From Spirillospora albida (GTDB lineage Bacteria; Actinomycetota; Actinomycetes; Streptosporangiales; Streptosporangiaceae), in the NCBI RefSeq assembly GCF_000718255.1, contig NZ_JOFJ01000012.1, positions 238,740 through 302,739 on the forward strand: a stretch of DNA of 64,000 nt. The letters are read 5' to 3'. The translations under genes and the position numbers were made by a program. Of this stretch, positions 1 to 8,567 are shown piece after piece. Within the stretch, counting starts at the first letter, position 1. Every line of letters starts with the position of its first letter. A model generated the notes under the pieces. It saw only the letters and a list, made by a program, of their open reading frames with translations. It was not told where the DNA came from and did not search any database.

Positions 1-1
1 C

Positions 2-256
2 ACGCCCGTCTCGAAGGAATCGTTCTGCTACCGGATGGAGTTCGGAACCCCCGCGTTGTGCAGCATGCGGGGCGGGAGCGCCGCGAAGCACATCATCTCC
101 GAGACGATCGCCCTCCATCATCGGGACGGGATCGCGGCGCGCGTCACCGTCCTCGCCGTCAATGTCCCGGACTGCCTCGACCACATCACCGCCGGCGAGC
201 CTCCGGCCCTGCTCGCCGAGTTGGGCAGGTTGCTCTTGGACCCGCTCGAACTGTGA
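2..256 (+). CDS. Unknown protein, C-terminal fragment (gene enters from the left edge)
   Basis: The open frame runs in from outside the window, so the start and N-terminus are unseen; 84 codons are visible before TGA. The visible part has two Cys (in FCYRM and ALCSM) and a beta-strand-like stretch (ARVTVLAVNVPD) before a leucine-rich end. I do not recognise a family. The frame is believed because its third codon positions are strongly G/C like the rest of the window. The lipoprotein gene follows 54 nt downstream on the same strand. Confidence 0.5.
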   Translation, partial: TPVSKESFCYRMEFGTPALCSMRGGSAAKHIISETIALHHRDGIAARVTVLAVNVPDCLDHITAGEPPALLAELGRLLLDPLEL

Positions 257-310
257 CTCTTTGGAGTCATGGCGTTACATCGGGGAACGGAGGGGGCGAA
301 GGGGGGCTTC

Positions 311-898
311 ATGCGTGGTCGGAAGGTCGGTTGGGGGTTGGTCGCCCTGGTCGTGGTGGCTTCTGCGGGTGGGTGCGGGGATGAGGGGGGTGAGCCGGAG
401 GCACCGCCCTCGGTGTCGGGGCCGGTGCCGTCCATGTCCAACGAACCCGTCCCGACGGCGGGCGCCCTGGAGGGCGGCTGCAACGGGGAGATGCTCTACG
501 CGGAGGTCACCCAGGCTCCGCCCGCGGCGGGGCAGCGCTACGCGCATCTGACGCTGACGAACGAGACCGAGTCGGAATGCAAGCTGTCCGGATACGTCGG
601 GCTCCAGCTGCTCACGGCGTCCGACCGGCCGATCCCCACGCAGGCCGAGAAGCTGCCCGCGCCCAAGCCCACCGTCATCACGCTCACGCCGGACGGGAGC
701 GCGTACGCGCGGCTGAGCTGGACGGTCATCCCCGCGTCCGACGAGCCGCAGGAGGGCGCCTGCGCGGACACTCCCGCGCTGCTGCGCGTCACCCCGCCGG
801 GCGCGAAGTCGCCCACCACGGCCGGGTGGGAGCTCGGCGCGGTGTGCGCGCACGGGCGCATCAAGGTGACCGCGCTCCAGGCGGGCCCGCCGGGCTGA
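311..898 (+). CDS. DUF4232 lipoprotein
   Basis: A 195-residue secreted lipoprotein. The N-terminus has a short basic start (MRGRKVG), a hydrophobic stretch and a lipobox AGGC with the lipidation Cys at residue 22, so it should be anchored to the outer face of the membrane. After a Pro-rich linker, a DUF4232 domain runs from about residue 55 to the end, with the Cys residues typical of the family (CNGEM, ECKLSG, CADTP, VCAHG). ATG 311 is preferred to the earlier in-frame start at 269 because it places a basic n-region directly before the hydrophobic core. DUF4232 proteins are common in actinomycetes and their function is unknown. Confidence 0.8.
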   Translation: MRGRKVGWGLVALVVVASAGGCGDEGGEPEAPPSVSGPVPSMSNEPVPTAGALEGGCNGEMLYAEVTQAPPAAGQRYAHLTLTNETESECKLSGYVGLQLLTASDRPIPTQAEKLPAPKPTVITLTPDGSAYARLSWTVIPASDEPQEGACADTPALLRVTPPGAKSPTTAGWELGAVCAHGRIKVTALQAGPPG

Positions 899-992
899 GC
901 CGCATGCGGCCACGGCACCCGGCGGTGTTTGCGAGACGATCACGGTGGCTATGCAAGGGGCAGAGCCGTCGGCACGAGAGTCTGGAATCCCC

Positions 993-1424
993 ATGAACGT
1001 TCCTGTCAACCGGACGACGGACGCGTCGCCCGCGCCCGTCGACCGGCCCGCCGCCGCGGACGTGCCCGGCGAGTTCATCGGCGCGCTCGCCGAGGCGGCC
1101 GGCACGGGAACGGGCGGCGTCTTCGGCGAGCCCATCGTCCGCGGGGACGTCACGATCGTCCCCGTCGCGCGGGTCGCGTACGGGTTCGGCGGAGGTCTCG
1201 GGCGGAGCCGCAAGGCGGGCGAGCACGGCACCGGTGGCGGCGGGGGCGGCGGCGGCGCGGCGGTGCCGATCGGCTACATCGAGATCCGGGACGGCGGTTC
1301 GGAGTTCAAGCCGATCCGGCCGCCGCTGCGGGACGCGCTGCTGCCCATCGCGCTGACGCTGGTCGCCGCCCTGGCACCCGCCGCCGGACGCAGGGTCGCC
1401 GGGCGCCTGCGCCGCTCGCCCTGA
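993..1424 (+). CDS. GerW/YtfJ-family protein
   Basis: A 143-residue protein with the GerW (YtfJ) core: FGEPIVRGDVTIVPVARVAYGFGGG around residues 42-70, then a Gly-rich run and AVPIGYIEIRDG. A hydrophobic C-terminal segment (residues about 118-133) is followed by a basic tail, so it is probably attached to the membrane by its C-terminus. In Bacillus, YtfJ/GerW is a sporulation protein required for normal germination; the actinomycete homologues are not functionally defined. An upstream in-frame ATG at 945 exists; 993 is preferred because the 16 extra residues look like leader sequence. A GC hairpin at 1423-1448 separates it from the convergent regulator gene. Confidence 0.75.
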   Translation: MNVPVNRTTDASPAPVDRPAAADVPGEFIGALAEAAGTGTGGVFGEPIVRGDVTIVPVARVAYGFGGGLGRSRKAGEHGTGGGGGGGGAAVPIGYIEIRDGGSEFKPIRPPLRDALLPIALTLVAALAPAAGRRVAGRLRRSP

Positions 1425-1448
1425 CCCGGCCGGCGGCCCCGCCGGGTC
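1423..1448. terminator. Bidirectional terminator-like hairpin between convergent genes
   Basis: GACCCGGC (1423-1430) pairs with GCCGGGTC (1441-1448) over a 10-nt GC-rich loop. It lies exactly between the stop codons of the GerW-like gene and the convergent Scr1-type regulator. There is no U-run, as is usual in high-GC actinomycetes. Confidence 0.5.
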
Positions 1449-1472
1449 TTGATCCGGGCGCGGGCGTCGGGG

Positions 1473-2381
1473 TCACAGGTCCAGGCTGAACTCCCGGAGG
1501 AGGGATGGGGTCCGGCTCGGCGGTTGGGCATCGCGGACCGCGAGCAGGTTGTGCACGTGCCGGTACCGCTCCACGTCGTCCGCGTCGTCGATGTAGTGGG
1601 CCGTGGTCAGCTGCTCGCAGTACACGACGTCCGCGCGGCCGCCGTCGCTGCCCCACCGGCGGCGGGGCAGGCTGAGCAGCGTGAAGGCACCGCCGCAGCC
1701 CGCGTGCCCGCCCCGGCTGAACGGGATGATCTGCAGGGTCACGTGCGGCAGCTCGCACATCTCCCGCAGATGCTCCAGCTGGCGGAACATCGCGGAGCGG
1801 CTTCCCAGCGGGCGGCGCAGGGACGCCTCGTCCGCCATCACCCACAGATGCGGCGGATCGGCGCCGTGCAGGATGTCCTGGCGCCGCAGCCGCAGCTCCA
1901 GGCGCATGCTCAGCCGCCTTTCCGCGTCGCCACCGGTGAGCGCCCGGCCGCCCAGCCGGATATGGCTGCGCGCGTAGTCGGGCGTCTGCAGCAGGGGGTG
2001 CACGAACTGCACTTCGAGGGAGCGGATCGCCTGCGCTGACTGCTCCCAGGCGATGAAGGGCTCGCCCCACTTCGGAATGGCGGCGGTGTACTGCGCCCAC
2101 CAGCCGCTGGTGTTCCCTTTCCGCGCCAGTTCCAGCAGGGTGATGCGCTCGTGGTGGTCGTGGACGCCGTAGAGGTCGCACAGCTCGATGACCGTCCGGA
2201 GGCGGACGGGGGCACCGCCGCGTTCCAGGTGCAGGACGTCCGAGGCGGGCATCCGGAGGGCGCCGGCGGCCTCCTCCACGGCCAGCGCGTGGCCCTCCCG
2301 GTGGCCGCGCATGCGCTGCCCCAGGGTGAAGCGGGCCAGGACCGGCCCGGCCTGGTCGCGGGCTGCGTCGTCGCGGCTCAC
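1473..2381 (-). CDS. Scr1-type HTH regulator (XRE + DUF5753)
   Basis: A 302-residue XRE-like DNA-binding protein. The N-terminal HTH lies at about residues 18-75 (LGQRMRGHREGHALAVEEAA...LRTVIELCDLYGV). The C-terminal two thirds is a DUF5753 domain (TGGDAERRLSMRLELR, LHGADPPHLWVMADEASL, HVTLQIIPFSRGG), with YCEQLTTAHYIDDADD near the end. GTG 2381 is chosen because it begins 1 nt after the stop codon of the upstream DUF574 methyltransferase, giving translational coupling; longer starts would overlap that gene. Proteins of this family usually sit with DUF397 and HATPase partners in actinomycetes and some modulate development or antibiotic production. Its own target is unknown. Confidence 0.85.
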   Translation of the reverse strand: MSRDDAARDQAGPVLARFTLGQRMRGHREGHALAVEEAAGALRMPASDVLHLERGGAPVRLRTVIELCDLYGVHDHHERITLLELARKGNTSGWWAQYTAAIPKWGEPFIAWEQSAQAIRSLEVQFVHPLLQTPDYARSHIRLGGRALTGGDAERRLSMRLELRLRRQDILHGADPPHLWVMADEASLRRPLGSRSAMFRQLEHLREMCELPHVTLQIIPFSRGGHAGCGGAFTLLSLPRRRWGSDGGRADVVYCEQLTTAHYIDDADDVERYRHVHNLLAVRDAQPPSRTPSLLREFSLDL

Positions 2382-2382
2382 G

Positions 2383-3240
2383 TCAGGGCTTACGGCCGAC
2401 GACCGAGAAGCGGTCGATCTCCTCGGGCTCCCCGAAGGGCAGCGCTTCGGGACGCCACCGCGTGGAGGACACGACACCCGGCTCGACCAGTTCGAGCCGG
2501 TGGAACAGGGCGGCCAGCTGGGCCGGGGTGCGGGACCGGCCGGGCGGGGAGCCGAAGCGGTTCCACTGCGCGATCGCGTCCTCCATCTTCTGGCCCGTCA
2601 CCTCCGTCGTGGGATGGGCGACGGCGAGGTGGCTCCCGGACGGCACCGCGTCCATCAGCCGGTCGATGATGCGCTGCGCCTCGGCGTCGTCCAGCACGTG
2701 CCACAGGACGCCGAGCATGGTGATGGCGATCGGCCGGTCGAAGTCCAGCGTGGCGGACGCCCTCTCGATGATCACTTCGGGCTCGTGCATGTCGGCGTCG
2801 AGGTAGTCGATGGCGCCTTCCGGCGTGCCCGACAGCAGGGCGCGCGCGTGGACGAGCACCAGCGGGTCGTTGTCGACGTAGACGATCCGCGATTCCGGCG
2901 CCACGCGCTGCGCGACCTCGTGCGTGTTGTCGACCGTGGGCAGGCCCGTTCCGATGTCCAGGAACTGGCGGATGCCCTGTTCGCCGAAGAACCGGACGAC
3001 GCGTCCGAGGAAGGCGCGGTCCGCGCGGGCCTGCGTGACGATGTCGGGCAGCAGCTCCTCGATCCGGTCGCCCAGCTCCCTGTCGACCCGGTAGTTCTCC
3101 CGGCCGCCGAGCCAGTAGTCCCAGATGCGCGCCGAATGCGACACGGTCGTATCGATCTGCCTGGACGATTCCAGGCCGGATGTCTTCGGACCGTCCGCGG
3201 CCACCGGGCCCACCTCCCGAGTCGGAACCATGACCGCCAC
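2383..3240 (-). CDS. SAM-dependent methyltransferase, DUF574 / Methyltransf_19 family
   Basis: A 285-residue protein with the diagnostic DUF574 features: SARIWDYWLGGRENYRVDRE near residue 36, then FLGRVVRFFGEQGIRQFLDIGTGLP (SAM-binding motif I, FLDIGTG) and VYVDNDPLVLVHARALL (motif II acidic residue). Substrate unknown; the family is abundant in Streptomyces, Actinomadura and relatives. The next start inside is ATG at 3231, so the first three residues are uncertain. It is the first gene of a two-gene unit with the Scr1-type regulator at 1473-2381, separated by 1 nt. Confidence 0.85.
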   Translation of the reverse strand: MAVMVPTREVGPVAADGPKTSGLESSRQIDTTVSHSARIWDYWLGGRENYRVDRELGDRIEELLPDIVTQARADRAFLGRVVRFFGEQGIRQFLDIGTGLPTVDNTHEVAQRVAPESRIVYVDNDPLVLVHARALLSGTPEGAIDYLDADMHEPEVIIERASATLDFDRPIAITMLGVLWHVLDDAEAQRIIDRLMDAVPSGSHLAVAHPTTEVTGQKMEDAIAQWNRFGSPPGRSRTPAQLAALFHRLELVEPGVVSSTRWRPEALPFGEPEEIDRFSVVGRKP

Positions 3241-3321
3241 CCTAGGACGACGCGGCCGCCCGGACGTCCTGTCTGAACAGAAACGGCAGGTACCGGCCAG
3301 GCGCGGGCGCCCTCAAGGGTT

Positions 3322-4068
3322 CTACACCGTGGGGAAGCCCTCGGAGCGGTAGGCGTGGCCGTCGCCCGTCACGGCGGCGGACTCGTAGCCGGAATCGGCC
3401 AGGCGCGCCAGCCACAGCAGGCCGTCGAGGCCCATGGCCTGGGCGGCGGTGGCGTAGGCGTCGGCGACGGCGAGGTCGGGGCCGGTGACGGTCACCGAGC
3501 GGAGGGTCGTCGCGGGCTCCCCGGAGTGCGGGTCGATCACGTGGTCGCCGCGTTCGTAGGTGCCGGACGTGGCGACGGCCAGGTCGGTCGCGGACAGCAC
3601 CCACGCCTGCTCGCCCGGCTCCCAGGGGTGGCGGACGCCGATCCGCCACGGCCGGCCGGGCTCCGGGCGGCCCCGGGTGCGCACGTCGCCGCCCGCGTTC
3701 ACGCAGTGGTTCAGCGATCCGGCCGCCGCCAGGCGCGCGGAGGCGACCTCGACCGACCAGCCCTTCACGTAGCCGGACGGGTCGAGGCGTCCGGTCGCCC
3801 ACGCGTCGAAATAGCCGCCGGTCGCCCGCCGGAGTTCGGCGCAGGCGTCCAGGACCTCCTTCATGTCGGGCGAGCACCCTCCGGCAGGGAGCTCGCCGCG
3901 GTCGAGGCGGTTGACCTCGCTGGCGGGCTTGTAGGTGCTGAAGCGCTCGTCCACCTCGTGGAGCCACGCGCAGGTCCGCTCGACGAGGCCGGTGAGGGTG
4001 CCGTGCGGGAGGGGGTCGGCGATGTCGATGGTGACCGCCGTCCCCATCACCTCTTCGACGTGGAACAT
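3322..4068 (-). CDS. apbE: FAD:protein FMN transferase (ApbE family)
   Basis: A 248-residue ApbE protein that transfers FMN from FAD to a Thr of a target protein. Family landmarks are EEVMGTAVTIDI at the start, DERFSTYKPASEVNRLD, the substrate loop DPSGYVKGWSVE, NAGGDVRTRG, and the C-terminal metal/flavin motif SGTYERGDHVIDPHSG. It is shorter than typical ApbE (about 300-350 residues) and has no signal peptide or lipobox, so it is probably cytoplasmic. The start ATG overlaps the stop of the FMN-binding protein gene (TGATG at 4066-4070), the obvious candidate target. It closes a three-gene operon. Confidence 0.9.
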   Translation of the reverse strand: MFHVEEVMGTAVTIDIADPLPHGTLTGLVERTCAWLHEVDERFSTYKPASEVNRLDRGELPAGGCSPDMKEVLDACAELRRATGGYFDAWATGRLDPSGYVKGWSVEVASARLAAAGSLNHCVNAGGDVRTRGRPEPGRPWRIGVRHPWEPGEQAWVLSATDLAVATSGTYERGDHVIDPHSGEPATTLRSVTVTGPDLAVADAYATAAQAMGLDGLLWLARLADSGYESAAVTGDGHAYRSEGFPTV

Positions 4069-4556
4069 CAGCGCCGCGCGGCCGCGAGCGCCGACTGCAG
4101 CGACGTCCGGAACGAGCCGCTGGTGAAGGTCGCGCCGGACACCGTGTCGACCTGGGCGCTCTGGGCCGACAGGGCCTCCTGGCGGAGGACGGGGATCGCG
4201 CGGGTGTTCACCTGGCGCGTCGTGGCGGGGGTCGTGGCGTGCGTCGCCCGCAAGGCCGTGATCTTCCCGCCCGCGACCCTGATCGTGACCTGGATGGGGC
4301 CGTACTGGTTGACGGACGCGGCGCCCTTGAACACGCCGTCCTTCAGGCCGATCCGCCGCGCGGGGGCCTTGCCTCCGGGCGCCCGGGACGCGGGCGCCTT
4401 CGACGCCGGGGCCGGTGCCTCGGCCGCGGGCGCCAGGTCGCCGGACGCGGTCTGGCCGGTGTCCGGCGTCTCGACGGCGTCCGCTCCGAGCTTGGCCGCG
4501 AAGATCAGGGCCGCGCTCGTCACCGTGCCGATCACGGCGGCGCTGGTTCGGCGCAT
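4068..4556 (-). CDS. FMN-binding domain protein, probable ApbE target
   Basis: A 162-residue protein with an N-terminal membrane anchor or uncleaved signal (residues 1-25), an Ala/Pro-rich linker to about 70, and an FMN-binding domain (FKGAASVNQYGPIQVTIRV...). Near the C-terminus is the sequence VSGATFTSGSF, which matches the SGATxTS flavinylation motif known from NqrC/RnfG; the Thr of SGAT (about residue 143) is the expected covalent FMN site. It lies between the ferric-reductase-like gene and apbE in the same operon, so it probably carries electrons on the outer face of the membrane. Confidence 0.88.
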   Translation of the reverse strand: MRRTSAAVIGTVTSAALIFAAKLGADAVETPDTGQTASGDLAPAAEAPAPASKAPASRAPGGKAPARRIGLKDGVFKGAASVNQYGPIQVTIRVAGGKITALRATHATTPATTRQVNTRAIPVLRQEALSAQSAQVDTVSGATFTSGSFRTSLQSALAAARR

Positions 4557-4586
4557 CGGTTCTCCTCCGTGGTGTCAGAACGTGGT

Positions 4587-6209
4587 TCAGAACTCGAACG
4601 GGTCCAGGTGGATCTGGCGGCGGCGCACCCGCAGGTCGCTCAGGGTGGCGAGGGCGGCCCTGACCATGCCGGGCGGGCCGCACAGGTAGACGTCGCGCTG
4701 CTTGACGTCCGGGACGATCTCCCGCATGCCCTCCGGTGTGAACAGCCGGCGCGGGCCCGGCTCGTCCCGCGAGCCGAGGACGTAGCGCACGTCGATGCCG
4801 CGCCGCTGCGCCAGGCCGCGCAGTTCGTCGCCGAACACGATGTCGGCGGGGCCGCCGGCCCGGTAGACGACGACGGTGCCGCGCGGCAGCTCCTCCAGCA
4901 GCGCGCGGACGGGCGCGATGCCGCTCCCCCCGGCGATCAGCAGCGCGGCGCGGCGGACCCGGTGCTGGGCGGTGAACGTCCCGGACGGCCCGCAAGCGAA
5001 CACCCGGGTACCGGGACGGACCAGGCCGAGCCCGGCGGTGTAGCGCCCGGCGGCCGAGACGGTCAGCCGCAGCCATGTGCCGTTCGGCGCGGCGGACAGC
5101 GAGAACGGATGCGACTGCCACCAGCCGCGGGCGCCGAGGAAGCGCCAGCGGAAGTACTGCCCGGCGCGCGCCTCCAGCCGGTCCAGGTTCCGTCCCCCGA
5201 CGTAGATGGAGACCATCGAGTCCGACTCGGGCACCACGTCCATCACGCAGAGGCGGTGCCGGAGGTTGAACCAGAGCGGCTCGATGACGCGGCCCCAGAC
5301 GAGGCAGGAGATGACGAGCGCGTAGAGGGCCGTCCAGTAGAGGCGGGCGAAACCCTCCTCGGACAGTTCGGCGCCCGCCGAGAACTGGTGGCCGTAGCCG
5401 AGGATCAGGATCGCGTACGTGGTCAGGTGCAGCCAGTGCCACAGCTCGTACGGCATCCGGCGCCGGACGCCCCGGATCGCGAGCGCGCCGACCCCGACCA
5501 TGATCCCGGCGGCGGTGAACGCGCCGACCATGTCGTCGTAGTCGGTCCACAGCGTCACGGTCTGGTCGACCACCGAGGACCGCGAGGTCAGCGCGTACCC
5601 GACGGTCGTGTACCCGGCGTGGGCGAGCACCGACACGAGGAGCCAGCCGCCGATCCAGCGGTGCCAGCGGATGAGGTCGTGGCCGCCGATCCAGGTCTCC
5701 AGCCACGACACCCGGCTCATCATCAGCACCTGCGTGAGCAGCAGGAACCCGCCGATCATGCCGGTGACACGGCCGATCCCGGTCACGATCTCGGCCTTGC
5801 CCGACAGGGTGCTCGGCGGCGTCGCGAACACCCACAGGCCGACGCTGGTCGCGAACATCCCCCAGAACAGCAGGACGATCAGCAGCCGGTTCCCCGCGAC
5901 GCGCGCCGCCGGCGGCTCCGTCTCCCGCGCCTCCCCGCCGGCCGGCGGCCACGCGCTCCGCGGGTCGGCCGTCGCTGACGCGCCGTGCGCGGCGCGGGAG
6001 CCGAACCCGGCGCGGGGGTCGTCGGTCCGGGGGGCGAACCCGTCGCGTGGGCCGAACTCGGTGCGCGGGCCGCCCGATGCCCGGGAGTCGAGGACGGTGC
6101 GCAGGTCGGAGGCCGCGCTCGCGCCGCGGGCGTCGAGCGGGGTGCGGAGGTCGGGCACCGTTTGCCGGTCCGGCGCGGCGCGCGGATAGGACGAGAGGGG
6201 CGCGGTCAT
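4587..6209 (-). CDS. Ferric-reductase-like membrane protein with FNR-type flavin reductase domain
   Basis: A 540-residue protein. Residues 1-105 are Arg/Asp/Pro-rich and probably disordered. They are followed by about six membrane helices of the ferric reductase / cytochrome b type (LIVLLFWGMFATSVGLWVF, then GGFLLLTQVLMM, HRWIGGWLLVSVLAHAGY) with conserved His residues able to ligate heme. The C-terminal half is an FNR domain: QYFRWRF and HPFSLSAAP (FAD), LLIAGGSGIAPVRALLEEL (NAD(P)H) and VYLCGPPGM. It should pass electrons from NAD(P)H through FAD, and perhaps heme, to the outside. The gene order with an FMN-binding protein and ApbE suggests the FMN protein is the acceptor. First gene of the operon. 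Confidence 0.88.
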   Translation of the reverse strand: MTAPLSSYPRAAPDRQTVPDLRTPLDARGASAASDLRTVLDSRASGGPRTEFGPRDGFAPRTDDPRAGFGSRAAHGASATADPRSAWPPAGGEARETEPPAARVAGNRLLIVLLFWGMFATSVGLWVFATPPSTLSGKAEIVTGIGRVTGMIGGFLLLTQVLMMSRVSWLETWIGGHDLIRWHRWIGGWLLVSVLAHAGYTTVGYALTSRSSVVDQTVTLWTDYDDMVGAFTAAGIMVGVGALAIRGVRRRMPYELWHWLHLTTYAILILGYGHQFSAGAELSEEGFARLYWTALYALVISCLVWGRVIEPLWFNLRHRLCVMDVVPESDSMVSIYVGGRNLDRLEARAGQYFRWRFLGARGWWQSHPFSLSAAPNGTWLRLTVSAAGRYTAGLGLVRPGTRVFACGPSGTFTAQHRVRRAALLIAGGSGIAPVRALLEELPRGTVVVYRAGGPADIVFGDELRGLAQRRGIDVRYVLGSRDEPGPRRLFTPEGMREIVPDVKQRDVYLCGPPGMVRAALATLSDLRVRRRQIHLDPFEF

Positions 6210-6276
6210 GCCCAGTCGTACGGCCGTCCCCCGACCTCCGGTTCGATGCGCCGCCCAGTGACCGGGCCGCGCGACC

Positions 6277-7443
6277 TCACATCATCGCGTCGGTCACCTC
6301 GAGGCCGAGGGCGCCCTGGCCGTAGAGCGCGAGCGCGCGCTCGGGGTCGTTGGCGGCGTGGACGCGTCCGGCGTGCGCGTCCCGCCAGGCCCGCTGGATG
6401 GGGTCGCCCTCCCGCAGCGAGCGGCCGCCCGCGTTCTCCACCAGCAGGTCGATCGCCTTGATCGCGCGCTGGGACGCCATGACCTGGTCGCGGCGGGTCC
6501 GCAGGCGCAGCCGCGGCGACGGCTGCTCGCCGGCGGCGGCCACCCGCAGCAGCTCGGAGATGTTGTGGGTGAGCTGCAGCCACGCCGCGTCGATCTCGCT
6601 GGCGGCCGTCGCGATGCGGACCTGGGCGTGCGGGTCCTCCGCGACCCTCTGCCCGGCGTAGGCGACCCGGATCCGCTCGCGGGTCGTCCTCAGGTAGACG
6701 TCCAGGGCGCTCTGCGCGATGCCCACGACCGGGACGCTGATCGTCGTGGTGAACATCGCCGCGAACGGCAGGCGGTACAGCGGCGACGCGTTGACCTCGT
6801 GACCCGGGCAGCTGAGCGCGCTGGTGTCGGCGAAGCGGAGCGACCGGTACGCGGGGACGAAGGCGTCCTCGACCACGATGTCGTTGCTGCCGGTGCCGCG
6901 CAGCCCGATCGTGTGCCACACGTCGTCGATCCGGTAGTCGGCGCGCGGGAGCAGGAACGTCCGCATGTCGGCGGGGGCGCCGTCCGCTCCCGGGACGAGC
7001 CCGCCGAGGAAGGCCCACTCGGCGTGGTCGCAGCCGGACGAGAAGCTCCAGCGGCCGGTGAGGCGGTAGCCGCCCTCGGCGGGGATGACCGTGCCGGTCG
7101 GGGCGTACGACGAGGAGATCCGGGTGTCCTGGTCGGCGCCCCACACGTCCTGCTGCGCCCGGTCGGGGAACAGGGCGAGCTGCCAGGCGTGGACGCCGAG
7201 CACGGACCCGACCCAGCCGGTCGAGCCGCACACCTCGGCCAGTTCCCGGACCGTCCGGTAGAACAGCACCGGGTCGGCCTCGAAGCCGCCGTGCCGCTTC
7301 GGCTGCAGCAGCCGGAAGAGGCCGGCGGCGGCGAGCTCGTTGACGGTGTCCTGCGGGATCCGCCGGAGCTTCTCGGCCTCATGGGCCCGCTCCGCGATCG
7401 CGGGGAGGAGGGCCCGGACCGCCTCGAGAACCTGCTCGCTCAT
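6277..7443 (-). CDS. HsaA-like flavin-dependent monooxygenase, oxygenase subunit (acyl-CoA dehydrogenase fold)
   Basis: A 388-residue member of the acyl-CoA-dehydrogenase-fold monooxygenases, closest in appearance to HsaA (3-hydroxy-9,10-secoandrostatrienedione 4-hydroxylase): FRLLQPKRHGGFEADP, CGSTGWVGSVLGVHAWQ, GGYRLTGRWSFSSGCDHAEW, GLRGTGSNDIVVEDAFVP and VENAGGRSL. It would use reduced FMN supplied by a separate reductase. ATG 7443 is chosen because AAGGAG stands 6 nt before it; an earlier in-frame start at 7470 lacks this. No reductase or other steroid catabolic gene is nearby, so the substrate is uncertain. Confidence 0.8.
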   Translation of the reverse strand: MSEQVLEAVRALLPAIAERAHEAEKLRRIPQDTVNELAAAGLFRLLQPKRHGGFEADPVLFYRTVRELAEVCGSTGWVGSVLGVHAWQLALFPDRAQQDVWGADQDTRISSSYAPTGTVIPAEGGYRLTGRWSFSSGCDHAEWAFLGGLVPGADGAPADMRTFLLPRADYRIDDVWHTIGLRGTGSNDIVVEDAFVPAYRSLRFADTSALSCPGHEVNASPLYRLPFAAMFTTTISVPVVGIAQSALDVYLRTTRERIRVAYAGQRVAEDPHAQVRIATAASEIDAAWLQLTHNISELLRVAAAGEQPSPRLRLRTRRDQVMASQRAIKAIDLLVENAGGRSLREGDPIQRAWRDAHAGRVHAANDPERALALYGQGALGLEVTDAMM

Positions 7444-7581
7444 GTCACGCTCCTTGTCCGCCATCCCCATCCGCGTTCCCGCGTGAGCCGGGTCGCGTGG
7501 CCCATGGAGGAGTCGCGTTCACGTTAGGCGCGGCGTTTCCCGGGGTTTCCGGCGGTTCCGGTGAGTGGGATGGATCGGCGG

Positions 7582-8529
7582 TCACTCGGCGCGGCGGGCT
7601 CGCGCGCGGCGTTTGCCCTCGTGCATGGCCTGCACGCGGGCGACGGGGAGCGTGTGGCCCTGCTCGACCAGGTCCTTCGGGAGTTCTTGCGAGGCGGGCA
7701 TGAGGTCGGCCCACGGGTCGGCGTCCCCGACCAGGGCCGGGACGGTGCCGATCGTGAAGTCGGACGGGCGGGCGCCGTCGAGGGCGTCCCAGGCGACGGG
7801 GAACGAGACGGGCGTCCCCGGACGGATCCGGGGGCTGTAGGCGGCGGCGACCGTTCCCGTCCCGGCCCGCGTCGAGTCGAGGAACACCTTGCCGGCCCGG
7901 TCCTCGCGGATGAACGCCGTGGTGGCCAGCGCGGGGTCGAGCCGCTCGGCGCGGACCGCCAGCGCGCGGGTCGCGGCGGCGACGTCCGCCGGATCGGGCT
8001 CCCCCGCCAGCGGGACGAACACGTGGACGCCCTTCGCGCCGCTCGTCTTGACGGCGCCCGCCATTCCCGAGTCGTCCAGGGCGCGCCCGACCAGGTGGGC
8101 GGCGGCGACCGCGGCCTCGAACCCCGCTCCCTCCGGCGGGTCGATGTCGAGGACCAGATGGGTCGGGCGGCCGTCCAGGCGCATGAGCGGCGGGTGGTAC
8201 TCCACGGCCCGCTGGTTCGCGAACCACAGCAGCGTCCGGCGGTCGCCGCACACCGCGTACGACACCTCACGGTGCGACGACTCCGCCCACAGCTTCACCG
8301 TCGGCACCCACTCGGGCGTGTACTTCGGGACGTTCTTCTGCATGAACGGCTTCTGGCCGCGCAGCACGCGGATCACCGACAGCGGACGCCCCGCCAGCAG
8401 CGGCAGCAGCCGCCCGGCGACGGCGTCCAGGTAGTCGACCAGGTCGCGCTTGGTCGCGCCGGCCCCGTCGAACAACGGCTGGTCGAGATTCGTCAGCCGT
8501 ACCCCGGCACGCTCCTCTTCGACGCTCAC
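7582..8529 (-). CDS. Stand-alone LigD-type polymerase (PrimPol-like)
   Basis: A 315-residue protein covering only the polymerase domain of LigD. It has the metal-binding LVLDIDPPEG (Asp 128 and 130), the nucleotide-binding SGAKGVHVFVP (His 169) and a third acidic position in GKVFLDSTRAG. The N-terminus KRDLVDYLDAVAGRLLPLL and GQKPFMQKNVPKYTPEWV is typical. Such proteins add ribonucleotides and fill gaps in double-strand break repair with Ku and an ATP-dependent ligase, but neither partner is encoded in this window. GTG 8529 starts close to the domain; longer in-frame readings run antisense through the protease region and are not believed. Confidence 0.88.
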   Translation of the reverse strand: MSVEEERAGVRLTNLDQPLFDGAGATKRDLVDYLDAVAGRLLPLLAGRPLSVIRVLRGQKPFMQKNVPKYTPEWVPTVKLWAESSHREVSYAVCGDRRTLLWFANQRAVEYHPPLMRLDGRPTHLVLDIDPPEGAGFEAAVAAAHLVGRALDDSGMAGAVKTSGAKGVHVFVPLAGEPDPADVAAATRALAVRAERLDPALATTAFIREDRAGKVFLDSTRAGTGTVAAAYSPRIRPGTPVSFPVAWDALDGARPSDFTIGTVPALVGDADPWADLMPASQELPKDLVEQGHTLPVARVQAMHEGKRRARARRAE

Positions 8530-8567
8530 CCGTCCAGCTTCGCACGCGCGGGTGACAGAAGCCGGTA

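Noticed and set aside
4078..5952. N-terminal extension of the ApbE gene through the FMN-binding and reductase genes
   Set aside because: The frame happens to be open, but the translation before ATG 4068 is antisense-like Arg/Pro/Ala sequence and overlaps two well-supported genes on the same strand.
6277..7443. Evidence for a steroid catabolic cluster around the HsaA-like gene
   Set aside because: None of the genes on either side is a steroid-degradation gene, and no flavin reductase partner is adjacent, so only the family name is used.
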